Shown here: positions 26,481-33,960 of the stretch, in pieces
Layout of the letters: each line of letters starts with the position of its first letter
Numbering within the stretch: the first letter of the stretch is position 1
Virus record (IMG/VR): IMGVR_UViG_3300028827_000042
Location: 1-46,525 of that record
Direction: 5' to 3' (one strand)
DNA: 46,525 nt
From: a virus
The notes under the pieces: generated by a model
The model's input: the letters and a program-made list of their open reading frames with translations, nothing else
Database searches by the model: none
What the model was told of the DNA's origin: nothing
Program-made: the position numbers and the translations under genes

Positions 26481-27437
26481 TTATGAAAGTCTCAGAGCCT
26501 CGGCACGCATCCTGCGCTCCACTTCTTTTGCTAAACCTGCAAAAGCTTTAGAAAGGAATGGCCTACGGTATTCGTTAGCCAGCAACAGCTGGGTAAAGTC
26601 AGGGTGCTCGCTAGATGTCATGCCTAGCTCAGACAAAGAATGATGCTCGTTATCCTTGTGCTTCCCGGTGGCCAGAGACCCATACAAAAGTTCATAAAGC
26701 TCTTCTATTGCGTCTCCTGTTATTTGCCCGAAAGATGTTGGCAATAATATAGTGCCTCTTAAACCGCCTACAGATATCTTTCCGCGCTTGGTTGAGCGGG
26801 TGTATGGTTTGGACTTTGCCGGCCTGAGTCCTGTAGTCTGGAATGTCACACTTCTGCTTGAGCCGTACAGAGACATCACATTGCCATTTGTAGCCTTTAG
26901 CACCTGCCTTGAAAACCCACTGCTTTTAAGAAGCTTATGCAAAGGCTCCCCAGAACCGCCTTTGCTAGAGTTAGTGGGAGGCTTGTTCCATGCCCCTCTC
27001 TCATACCAAAACTTCTTCTTTGACTTCTTCCTGCGCTTTGTCAAAATTCCTCTTGCTATCTTGTCCGTGTAGCTCTTAGACAGACCAGGCCAGGGGGAGG
27101 TAGTGAAATTGGAAAATCCTAGAGATATTCTGAACGCCCCGCCCCTGTTTACTGCTGCTTGTGGAAGCTCAGACGGCCTACTCAGAAAATCAGATACGGC
27201 TGAGAACGCTTCTGTTATGGAGTTATTGGCTTCTTGAGCAAGAGGCACAAGAGATGCTTTAAGAACGTTGCCTGTTTTAGGGTCTGATTTTATTACCCCA
27301 AAAGACAGGTCAACAAACTCAGAGTTTCCTGTACCTACTATCTTGTCTTTTACTGCTTCACCGATGGTACCTAAGCTTGCCCCGGTGTGTTTCTGGACAA
27401 CAAACACTTTTCTGGCATTTAGAGAGTACCTAGACAT
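26481..27437 (-). CDS. Neck or minor tail protein (gpZ position)
   Basis: This 318-residue basic protein begins MSRYSLNARKVFVVQKHTGA and has a Lys/Arg-rich middle (about residues 130-145, TKRRKKSKKKFW) and a helical C-terminus ending in KEVERRMRAEALRLS. It lies directly before the tube gene and overlaps the upstream tail terminator-like gene by 8 bases. Proteins of this size and place, such as lambda gpZ, link tail and head. No diagnostic motif was seen, so the assignment is positional. Confidence 0.6.
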   Translation of the reverse strand: MSRYSLNARKVFVVQKHTGASLGTIGEAVKDKIVGTGNSEFVDLSFGVIKSDPKTGNVLKASLVPLAQEANNSITEAFSAVSDFLSRPSELPQAAVNRGGAFRISLGFSNFTTSPWPGLSKSYTDKIARGILTKRRKKSKKKFWYERGAWNKPPTNSSKGGSGEPLHKLLKSSGFSRQVLKATNGNVMSLYGSSRSVTFQTTGLRPAKSKPYTRSTKRGKISVGGLRGTILLPTSFGQITGDAIEELYELLYGSLATGKHKDNEHHSLSELGMTSSEHPDFTQLLLANEYRRPFLSKAFAGLAKEVERRMRAEALRLS

Positions 27438-27873
27438 TTCTCATGCACCTGGCTTCCAAGGCAAGCATTCTAGCTCCTGACTGCCTGTCCATAACTTGCG
27501 GGTCAACACCACTATTAGTGATAAAAATAGCACCTGAAGGAGTAACAGGCAGTGAAACCTGGCTGTAGTCGTAAACATCAATCCACTCGCTCTTTTTGAA
27601 AGCGTTTTTTATGTCAGACACTATCCCTAAAAGTTCGTAATTTGACGGATCAGATGTTGTTTTTACACCGACTACAAACGACAAGGAGTAAAGAGGGTCT
27701 TGAGGATCTTCGTCCATGTCTATAAACCTCCAGACAAGACAAGTCTTATTAGAGGTAAGAAGCTCGTCTGTGTTTACAGAGTCGTCAAGCTCCACAAAAG
27801 GGATCTGCAGAAGCTGAGACAAATCAGCTACTTTCCTGTCAATAGTGGACTTTACGTGCAACGGAAACCTCAT
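27430..27873 (-). CDS. Tail terminator/completion protein (gpU-like position)
   Basis: This 147-residue protein has alternating strands and helices (SLSFVVGVKTTSDPSNYELL then GIVSDIKNAFKKSEWIDVYD), compatible with the alpha/beta fold of siphophage tail terminators that cap the tube and join it to the head. It overlaps the upstream gene by 4 bases (ATGA) and the downstream one by 8. Identification is from fold appearance and gene order. Confidence 0.6.
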   Translation of the reverse strand: MRFPLHVKSTIDRKVADLSQLLQIPFVELDDSVNTDELLTSNKTCLVWRFIDMDEDPQDPLYSLSFVVGVKTTSDPSNYELLGIVSDIKNAFKKSEWIDVYDYSQVSLPVTPSGAIFITNSGVDPQVMDRQSGARMLALEARCMRNV

Positions 27874-28469
27874 GCTCTGCCACTCCTTTTAGCAAGCTTT
27901 AGCCCTTTCAACCCTATAGTCTCGTACACTTCTTCAATGTTGTAGTAGGTGCCGTCGATAAGTAGCTCGTTATCAGTGCCTATATCCACAGAAGCTGGAC
28001 AGTTCGCTATATACCCGGAGAAATGTACGCCACCATATTCTCTTGAGTTTGAGGTTGATATTTTTTCAAAGTCCACAGGGAAGGTGGCAACTACTACTTC
28101 TGATTTGCCTGCAGCAGCGCCAGAAGCAGCGGTAACTGTGTTATACCTTATAAGCTCCGCCGTGTGGTCAGCTCTTTGTATAAGGTACACAGTGTTGTAC
28201 CTTTCTCCAAAGTCAGCGTCTATGTTGTAATAGCTGACCAAGTAAGTATTGCCTTCGTGGTCCCTTATAGCCTCTATGTTTTCAGGCAGGCCAGTTTTAC
28301 CAGGCATTTGAAAGATACGCTTCTTCTGGCCAAAAGACCGCTCTGTTATAAACCTGTCAAAGGTAAGAATACTGCCTTTTGCTATGTTGAGAATCCAATG
28401 TCCGTTTACCTGATCCCACCCATCCACAGTGTCGTTAGCAAAAGCTGCTATCGCTTGAGAAAGCTTCAC
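27870..28469 (-). CDS. Head closure/neck protein, putative
   Basis: This 199-residue beta-rich protein contains RSFGQKKRIFQMPGKTGLP, a repeated strand pattern in NTYLVSYYNIDADFGERYNT, and a C-terminal NIEEVYETIGLKGLKL. Gene order (after the connector, before the tail terminator) suggests a head-closure or stopper protein. No sequence signature confirms this. It is coupled to both neighbours by 4-base overlaps. Confidence 0.55.
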   Translation of the reverse strand: MKLSQAIAAFANDTVDGWDQVNGHWILNIAKGSILTFDRFITERSFGQKKRIFQMPGKTGLPENIEAIRDHEGNTYLVSYYNIDADFGERYNTVYLIQRADHTAELIRYNTVTAASGAAAGKSEVVVATFPVDFEKISTSNSREYGGVHFSGYIANCPASVDIGTDNELLIDGTYYNIEEVYETIGLKGLKLAKRSGRA

Positions 28470-28957
28470 GTCTTGATACCGGTCACTGGGTCATACGAAG
28501 GTTTTGCTGCACCTATCAAAGCAGAGGCTCCACTTTGATTGCCTGGAGAAACCCCAGCTGCTTTTATAAGCGCTGATCTGTATTCAGCAGCTCTTGATTT
28601 TACCCTCTCTTGTGCAGCCAGCAGCTGCTCTTTTATCGAAAACCTTGAAATGCGAGCCTTGCCATCGCTTATTTCCTGCGGAATTGCCAAAAGAGCATCC
28701 ATAGCCCTGTTAGCTCCGTCGTAACTGCAAAACAACTCTATATACCTTCCAGCAAGAATCTGGTTTGCAGTTGCGTTCTGGGCTTTAGATGAGTTCCACA
28801 CATCCTCATGATTAGGAAGAAACGCCTCCAAATCAGATATGACAGCTATTGACAGCCCCATATCAAGCAACATCTCGTCACTCATTTCATTGTCAGTCAC
28901 CCCCATACAGGCGCGCACTGCGTCAGTATGGGTGTATGCTGTGATTGGGGCTGTCAT
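28466..28957 (-). CDS. Head-tail connector protein, putative
   Basis: This 163-residue, mainly helical protein begins MTAPITAYTHTDAVRACMGV, continues with DEMLLDMGLSIAVISDLEAF and a helix ending ILAGRYIELFCSY. Helical proteins of 110-170 residues directly after the capsid gene region are commonly the adaptor ring under the portal, which fits here. Its N-terminal layout (a short helix, then a run of helices) is like gp6/gp15-type connectors; this is inference from pattern and position. Confidence 0.6.
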   Translation of the reverse strand: MTAPITAYTHTDAVRACMGVTDNEMSDEMLLDMGLSIAVISDLEAFLPNHEDVWNSSKAQNATANQILAGRYIELFCSYDGANRAMDALLAIPQEISDGKARISRFSIKEQLLAAQERVKSRAAEYRSALIKAAGVSPGNQSGASALIGAAKPSYDPVTGIKT

Positions 28958-28990
28958 TTAGCTGCCTACCTATGTGTGTGTGGTACGGAG

Positions 28991-29233
28991 TCAGAGCACC
29001 TCGATGATACCGGCCTCTACTTGAGAGGTAATCCAACGATCCTCATCGTGCTCTACCTCATTATCAAGTGTAAAGCGTACACTGGATAGTGGGTTCACCA
29101 AAGGGTACGGAGTACGAAGAACATACCTACGGCGCTTCGGCTTCGACTTTCTTCCTGGCTTTTGCTTACCACTGGAGGATTGATCTGAAGCAGTAGGTTC
29201 TTGAATAGAGAGTTTGTCTTGTTGGTCTGTCAT
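28991..29233 (-). CDS. Small basic protein downstream of the capsid gene
   Basis: This is an 80-residue protein from ATG 29233, chosen because CAGGAAA lies just upstream; the frame continues to 29302, but that part reads through a terminator-like hairpin. It has a polar N-terminus, a strongly basic centre (GRKSKPKRRRY) and a C-terminal domain ending TSQVEAGIIEVL. The position is that of lambda gpFI-like accessory packaging proteins; the sequence itself is not recognised. Confidence 0.6.
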   Translation of the reverse strand: MTDQQDKLSIQEPTASDQSSSGKQKPGRKSKPKRRRYVLRTPYPLVNPLSSVRFTLDNEVEHDEDRWITSQVEAGIIEVL

Positions 29234-29275
29234 TGTTTCGTTTCCTGTTTTAGTTGATGGTAGTTTGTAAAACAG

Positions 29276-29301
29276 TGCTGGCGGCCACAAGGCCGCCAGC
29301 A
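29276..29301 (-). terminator. Hairpin after the major capsid gene
   Basis: An 11-bp perfect stem (GCTGGCGGCC with GGCCGCCAGC plus one flanking A-T pair) with a 4-base loop lies 15 bases past the capsid stop on the - strand. The downstream sequence has only a short CTGTTTT, so it probably gives partial termination or protects the capsid mRNA 3' end. Confidence 0.6.
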
Positions 29302-29315
29302 AAGCTTACAGCGTA

Positions 29316-30554
29316 TTAGGCGATGGAAGTCACCTTGAACGCTTGATCGTACAGGCGGTGAGCCATCTTGCCCCAGTCAACCCGGAAGAAGTTGCTGCGC
29401 TGCAGTACCATCTGCTCAGTAGCAGTGTAGGACGCAGACACGTTGGTTACTTCGCGAATTGCAAACCGACTGTCAAAGCCCATGATGGTGTTGGCGCCGA
29501 TTACAGAGGTGGGAACCACCAACACATTGGGGACACCAAGAGAGACGTTCAGCAGGTTAGGCTCTACGTTCAGTCCATAAGTGCCCATGTTGCCGGCATT
29601 GGTGCCTGTGGTGTTGGGGTCAAAGATGACAGGACGACCAACCCTGTTCTGGATCTGCAAGTAGGTGTCGATGTCGCAGATGATGGAATCAATGGTGACA
29701 GTACGAGACGGGTCGTACAAATACTTTATCCACCCTTTCTGAGTCACAGTACCGGCAGCTGCCGCAGCATCGTAAGAGGCGAACGGGGTTTGCGGGAGTG
29801 CTGCTTCGCCGGTGTCAGGGTTGCCATTCAGCATCTTTGAGATGTCAGACCACATGATATCCAGCCGCTCCTGTTTGGCCTGCTGGGCAAAGATCAGACC
29901 AATCAGATCTACAGAAGCCCGTTGGATCGCCTGGTCAGAGATCTGCAAACCAATGGAATTGGTGGCGATGGACTTGCTGTACTCGCTTGAGGTGATGCTG
30001 ACCATAGTCTTCGGCAGAGCGTTTTGAGACATAGGTGCGCTGCGTTCAGACTTGGGGGCTTCAACATTGATAAGCGGTTGAGTGTACTGCTCTTGGTCGA
30101 TGGTTTCCTTGGAACCAATCATAGCGCCCCAAGCTGCTTCCTCCGTTGAGTAGTCATTTTGCAGAACCTCGTTAATGAGGTTCATGACCACTTCTGGGAA
30201 GAACACCCGTGAGGCTGGAGTAGTGCCTTGTTGTGACGGGGCTACTACTCCGCCTCCAGCGGAAAGCCCTTCACCTGCCATGCGCCGTTCGGTAACGGTA
30301 CCTTCGAGGATATCCTGAACTTTGGATACCCGGATACCGTGCGAGGCGTCAGCCTTGGTGTAGATGCCAAGGTTTTGGCACCCTTGTTCAAAAGCGGTGC
30401 CGTACCTCTGCACATCAGCGTCAGAGTATTTGTTGTTGATGAGTTGGGTAACTGTCATACCCAAACGTGAGGCGGTTTTGTAATCTTCAAGGGACAGCTC
30501 CCCCTCTCGGATGTTGCCTGCCTGATTGACGTACTTAAACTTAGCGGTTGCCAT
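29316..30554 (-). CDS. Major capsid protein
   Basis: This 412-residue protein lies right after the decoration-protein gene. The first 90 residues are helical and polar, followed by a Gly/Ser/Pro-rich linker (GEGLSAGGGVVAPSQQGT), the region where many phages carry a delta domain or cleavage site. The rest has the character of HK97-fold capsids: long helix NSIGLQISDQAIQRASVDL, strands with GWIKYLYDPSRTVTIDSI, and a C-terminal FRVDWGKMAHRLYDQAF. A good ribosome site, downstream hairpin and gene order support high expression. The cleavage position is not determined. Confidence 0.9.
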   Translation of the reverse strand: MATAKFKYVNQAGNIREGELSLEDYKTASRLGMTVTQLINNKYSDADVQRYGTAFEQGCQNLGIYTKADASHGIRVSKVQDILEGTVTERRMAGEGLSAGGGVVAPSQQGTTPASRVFFPEVVMNLINEVLQNDYSTEEAAWGAMIGSKETIDQEQYTQPLINVEAPKSERSAPMSQNALPKTMVSITSSEYSKSIATNSIGLQISDQAIQRASVDLIGLIFAQQAKQERLDIMWSDISKMLNGNPDTGEAALPQTPFASYDAAAAAGTVTQKGWIKYLYDPSRTVTIDSIICDIDTYLQIQNRVGRPVIFDPNTTGTNAGNMGTYGLNVEPNLLNVSLGVPNVLVVPTSVIGANTIMGFDSRFAIREVTNVSASYTATEQMVLQRSNFFRVDWGKMAHRLYDQAFKVTSIA

Positions 30555-30565
30555 TATTTGTCACC

Positions 30566-30997
30566 TTAGACTTTTTCGAGGAGAACGGTACGACCGGCAG
30601 CGCCAGCGTCCACGCGGATAACGACCCAGTTGTAGGTCGGTTGCGGATGAGCAACAGTGTCAAGAGCAACTACATTTGCCTTGCCAACCGTGCCCAAAGC
30701 GATAGGTGTGCCGGCCTGCACTCTGTCACCTACGTTAAGTGTGCCAGCTTCATCAGCTGCCCAGACACGACCAGTTTTGCGTACTGAACCTACACTGTGA
30801 CCTTCCACAGTGGCAGGCTCAACTGAAGTCACGAAGCCAACAATCTGGTCTCCTGCAGCTGCCTGGTCCATTTGATCGCCGTTATACACGACGGCCTTGC
30901 CGATATCTTTGTCAGAAAATTGACCGGTGTTATTACCGAGATTTTCTGTGAAATCAGGCTGATACGGTTGAATCAGCATTTGACGTTTAGTAGCCAT
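30566..30997 (-). CDS. Head decoration protein (gpD position)
   Basis: This 143-residue small beta-rich protein has GDQIVGFVTSVEPATVEGHS, an SVRKTGRVWA strand and GDRVQAGTPIALGTVGKA. The content is like the small capsid-stabilising proteins encoded between the prohead protease and the major capsid protein. It probably binds capsid three-fold sites after expansion. Identification is by composition and gene order. Confidence 0.72.
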   Translation of the reverse strand: MATKRQMLIQPYQPDFTENLGNNTGQFSDKDIGKAVVYNGDQMDQAAAGDQIVGFVTSVEPATVEGHSVGSVRKTGRVWAADEAGTLNVGDRVQAGTPIALGTVGKANVVALDTVAHPQPTYNWVVIRVDAGAAGRTVLLEKV

Positions 30998-31021
30998 TGG
31001 ATATTAACTCCTTGAGGTTGG

Positions 31022-31591
31022 TTAAGAGGCTTTTGGTACAATGCCAAGTTTGAAGGCGTCAGGTGAATCGTCTTCATCACTGGCTACTGAAGCTGAGGAC
31101 TGTCCTACTTTGAAATAGGATTCAAACTGCTCCTTAACTTTCTTATGCTGGGCAACGATAGTAGCAGCAGGAAGCTCAGACATTTCCATAGGTGTGGACC
31201 TCATTGCCACCTGCATCTTGTGGACTGCCTCGATAGCGATCGCCTTAAGAGCATCAGATGATGCTGAAAGGTCAGACAGCTTAGCTTCCAGGGAATCATT
31301 CTCAGCTTTGAGAGAAGCATTCTGAGCAGAAAGGTCAGCAATTTTAGTAACCAGCCCATCCATAGACGAGGCTGTCATCTGCTCTGACTCATTTTCACCC
31401 TGACCGGATTCCGCTGAAGTCTCACTAGCAGCGGCACCCTCTGTGTCTTCGGTGGTAGTTCCTGCTGCCTCAGTAGATGCCCCTTCCTGATCGCCGTCTT
31501 CCACTACTTCGTGTTCTAGCGACTCCAGGGGGGCACCACTGGCCAGCGCGGCTTGGGTCGCTGAGTTTTTCAGCATTACCGATTTTGGCAT
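31022..31591 (-). CDS. Internally started scaffold protein (Nu3-like), predicted
   Basis: An ATG at 31591, in frame inside the protease gene (residue 304), is preceded by AGGAGA with a 5-base gap, stronger than the ribosome sites of many genes here. The product would be a 189-residue protein, Ala/Ser/Glu-rich with coiled coil near residues 80-125 (DLSAQNASLKAENDSLEAKL). Lambda makes its scaffold gpNu3 in the same way from within gene C. The shared gene design is established knowledge; that it is used here is inferred from the start signal. Confidence 0.7.
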   Translation of the reverse strand: MPKSVMLKNSATQAALASGAPLESLEHEVVEDGDQEGASTEAAGTTTEDTEGAAASETSAESGQGENESEQMTASSMDGLVTKIADLSAQNASLKAENDSLEAKLSDLSASSDALKAIAIEAVHKMQVAMRSTPMEMSELPAATIVAQHKKVKEQFESYFKVGQSSASVASDEDDSPDAFKLGIVPKAS

Positions 31592-32500
31592 GGTTGTCTC
31601 CTGATGATAAGTTACGCCACTATTGTTGGTCTGTGACGCAGGTTTGTCAATAATAGAATTGAAAAAGTCGTTGGTTGATTGAACCGTATCGACAAGTCCA
31701 ACTTCTACCCCATCTTCAGCGAAGAACGTCCGCCCTTCAGCCCAAGAATCTTTGGTTGCGATAGACAGGCTCTCCCTGTTTCCTGAGACCATTTCAAGGA
31801 AAAACTTGTACAAAGTGTCTGCCTTGTCTTGCAAATATGCCTTGTCACTATCGGACAAAGGCTTAGCCGGATGCCCGATGCCTTTATACTTGCCAGCAGT
31901 GATGATGGTAACATCGTACCCGCGGTCTTCAAGGTACTTATACATAGCCTTGTGGGTCAGCAGAACCCCGATGCTACCGACCTCAGACATTTTTGTAGCG
32001 TTGATTTTCTCAGAAGCCGACGCTATCCAGTAGGCCGCAGAGAACGCTGAGCCGTTTACATGGGTATCCACTGGTTTGAATTCTCTGGCCCGCTTTACCG
32101 CTTCACCAGCTGCTTCGATTCCTGAAGTAGTCCCGCCACCAGAGTCTATATTGAGCACAATCCTGGAGATGCTGTCGTTCTCAGCAAGGTAACTTACAGC
32201 GTTGATGATACTCTCATAGGACGTCAGACCAAACAAACTATTTACCCATGAATCCTCTGCTACCAAAGACCCTGTAATGTTTACAATCCCGACCCCATCG
32301 AACTCCTGAAGCAGGTCGAAGAACGGCTCATACTCGTCCTCCGAATCGACAAACGGATTTTCCATAACTGCTGCAGCCGCCATATCCTTTAGCACAGCCT
32401 CGCCGAGAGTTGGGTTTTCAAGGTAAAAGTTGTATGCGTCAGCAACTGTCTTGAATGAGTCTTGGTTTCCGAACCACACAGGGTCTGAATAGCGTTTCAT
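31022..32500 (-). CDS. S49 family prohead protease with C-terminal scaffold region
   Basis: This 492-residue protein resembles lambda gpC. Residues 60-290 are an S49/SppA-type serine protease: strand IVNITGSLV, oxyanion loop NIDSGGGTTSGIEAAGEA, nucleophile Ser154 in GSAFSAAYW, and the likely general-base Lys206 in AGKYKG. Residues 304-492 are acidic, Ala/Ser/Glu-rich and coiled coil, as expected for scaffold, and start at an internal Met with its own ribosome site. It lies between portal and decoration genes, overlapping portal by 4 bases. The protease should cleave scaffold and itself during prohead maturation. Confidence 0.92.
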   Translation of the reverse strand: MKRYSDPVWFGNQDSFKTVADAYNFYLENPTLGEAVLKDMAAAAVMENPFVDSEDEYEPFFDLLQEFDGVGIVNITGSLVAEDSWVNSLFGLTSYESIINAVSYLAENDSISRIVLNIDSGGGTTSGIEAAGEAVKRAREFKPVDTHVNGSAFSAAYWIASASEKINATKMSEVGSIGVLLTHKAMYKYLEDRGYDVTIITAGKYKGIGHPAKPLSDSDKAYLQDKADTLYKFFLEMVSGNRESLSIATKDSWAEGRTFFAEDGVEVGLVDTVQSTNDFFNSIIDKPASQTNNSGVTYHQETTMPKSVMLKNSATQAALASGAPLESLEHEVVEDGDQEGASTEAAGTTTEDTEGAAASETSAESGQGENESEQMTASSMDGLVTKIADLSAQNASLKAENDSLEAKLSDLSASSDALKAIAIEAVHKMQVAMRSTPMEMSELPAATIVAQHKKVKEQFESYFKVGQSSASVASDEDDSPDAFKLGIVPKAS

Positions 32501-33960
32501 TGTGATTTACCGCCTGCTTTCTTTGGAGTGTTTGGAGTCAAGGCGTTGCCTTGAGGGTCTTTTGATACATCTACGGCATTAACCATATCGTCTTTTGAGC
32601 TGCCTGAATTGTCCATAAATCTGGTACCAGATAACCGAGTGTAAGTCTCTGGCAACGCTTGTATCCCAAGCTCGTCTGCAGCTTGCTCATCAGTCAGCAT
32701 ACCGAGAGACAGCAGCTGCAGCACTCTTGTCTGCTTCATGGTTCTGTAGGCTTCAAGCTCGTCTTCCGGCCTGAGATTTATGGGCTTGAATTTGAACTTT
32801 ACATAGGCGTCAACACCATAAAGACGTATAGCCAGCGTCAGCGCTCTGCTTAAAACATCCTCAACTGGACGTTGTATCCCCTTGGCTATTTTCAAAAACA
32901 CCAAGGATTCAGTATTGGAGAGTGACTGTGACCCCTCCATCCTTAAGCCCAAAATCGACGGATGCGACTTAAGCGAGGTAGCCAACATACCTGAAATAGC
33001 AGTCAAAAGCTCAGTATAATCAGCCTTCACATCCTTGTTCTGAACCTCGTCAACTGTAACAGTGTCGTAGGTTACGATAGCGTCCTCTGGAGCAAGACCT
33101 TTAACTACTTCCTCGACCAGCCTGCGCTGCTCATCAAGGAACTCTCTACGCTTGTCCTCATCGTTGACGGCTTCTGCCGGCATCGCGTTGATTATGCGCT
33201 CAGCGTCTATTGATACAACAAGCCTGCTATGCCCAGTAATTTTTATAGCCCTACGCATATCGTCAATAAATTCGTCATAGTACACAGCCATGTTTACTGC
33301 AGGCTCCAACATCGGCGTGACATAGTTCCTTGTTAAGTCTCTATGCACATGACCAACCCAGAAGTTCGGGATATCCAAACTGACTTCTGGGTCACCGTTG
33401 TTGGCCGGTACTCTTTGTATTGGGTACACACTGCCGTCACCTCTGGATACCCACTTCAAAGTTTCAGTGGCAACTGGAACCATTCTGTGTGGGAGTCTGG
33501 CTTTGTCAAGAACTAGCTCCAGCCCTACTTGGCTGGTTATAACAGCTTCTCTAAGCAAGGTTTCTACAAGAGCGTCGATGGTATATACATCAGCGTAACC
33601 TTTGCTGTAGTCATACACGGTATCCATAGTGGCCATTACAGATTTTGCTATCTGAGTGGCTTGTGAGTTGTATGTGTTGGACCCTGTGTTAAAGGCTTTT
33701 ACTGTGTACCCTGATTTTGCAATCTCCACAAATGAGAATATGGAAGATCCCACATTCCCATTTTTCCTGGAAAGCAATCTTAGCGCTTGTGTTGAAGACA
33801 CAAACGAACTTCTAAGCTGCTCTGATGACAGATTGTTTATTATGGGGCTGTTGTCAGGGACTACCGAACCTTTCTCATACCTTGAATAAGCGCTTCTGGT
33901 TGAAGCTCTATTCAAAAGCCTTCTGGGCATAGTTACTTTCTTGGATTGTTTTTTTGCCAT
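32497..33960 (-). CDS. Portal protein
   Basis: This 487-residue protein follows the large terminase and precedes the protease, the portal position. It has an N-terminal basic arm, a middle domain with DIPNFWVGHVHRDLTRNYVT, and the long-helix region ending LSRALTLAIRLYGVDAYVKF followed by LRPEDELEAYRTMKQTRVLQ and LGMLTDEQAADELGI, a pattern seen at the C-terminus of many portals. It would form the dodecameric DNA channel at the capsid vertex. Its start shares one base with the terminase stop, and its end overlaps the protease start by 4 bases. Confidence 0.88.
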   Translation of the reverse strand: MAKKQSKKVTMPRRLLNRASTRSAYSRYEKGSVVPDNSPIINNLSSEQLRSSFVSSTQALRLLSRKNGNVGSSIFSFVEIAKSGYTVKAFNTGSNTYNSQATQIAKSVMATMDTVYDYSKGYADVYTIDALVETLLREAVITSQVGLELVLDKARLPHRMVPVATETLKWVSRGDGSVYPIQRVPANNGDPEVSLDIPNFWVGHVHRDLTRNYVTPMLEPAVNMAVYYDEFIDDMRRAIKITGHSRLVVSIDAERIINAMPAEAVNDEDKRREFLDEQRRLVEEVVKGLAPEDAIVTYDTVTVDEVQNKDVKADYTELLTAISGMLATSLKSHPSILGLRMEGSQSLSNTESLVFLKIAKGIQRPVEDVLSRALTLAIRLYGVDAYVKFKFKPINLRPEDELEAYRTMKQTRVLQLLSLGMLTDEQAADELGIQALPETYTRLSGTRFMDNSGSSKDDMVNAVDVSKDPQGNALTPNTPKKAGGKSQ

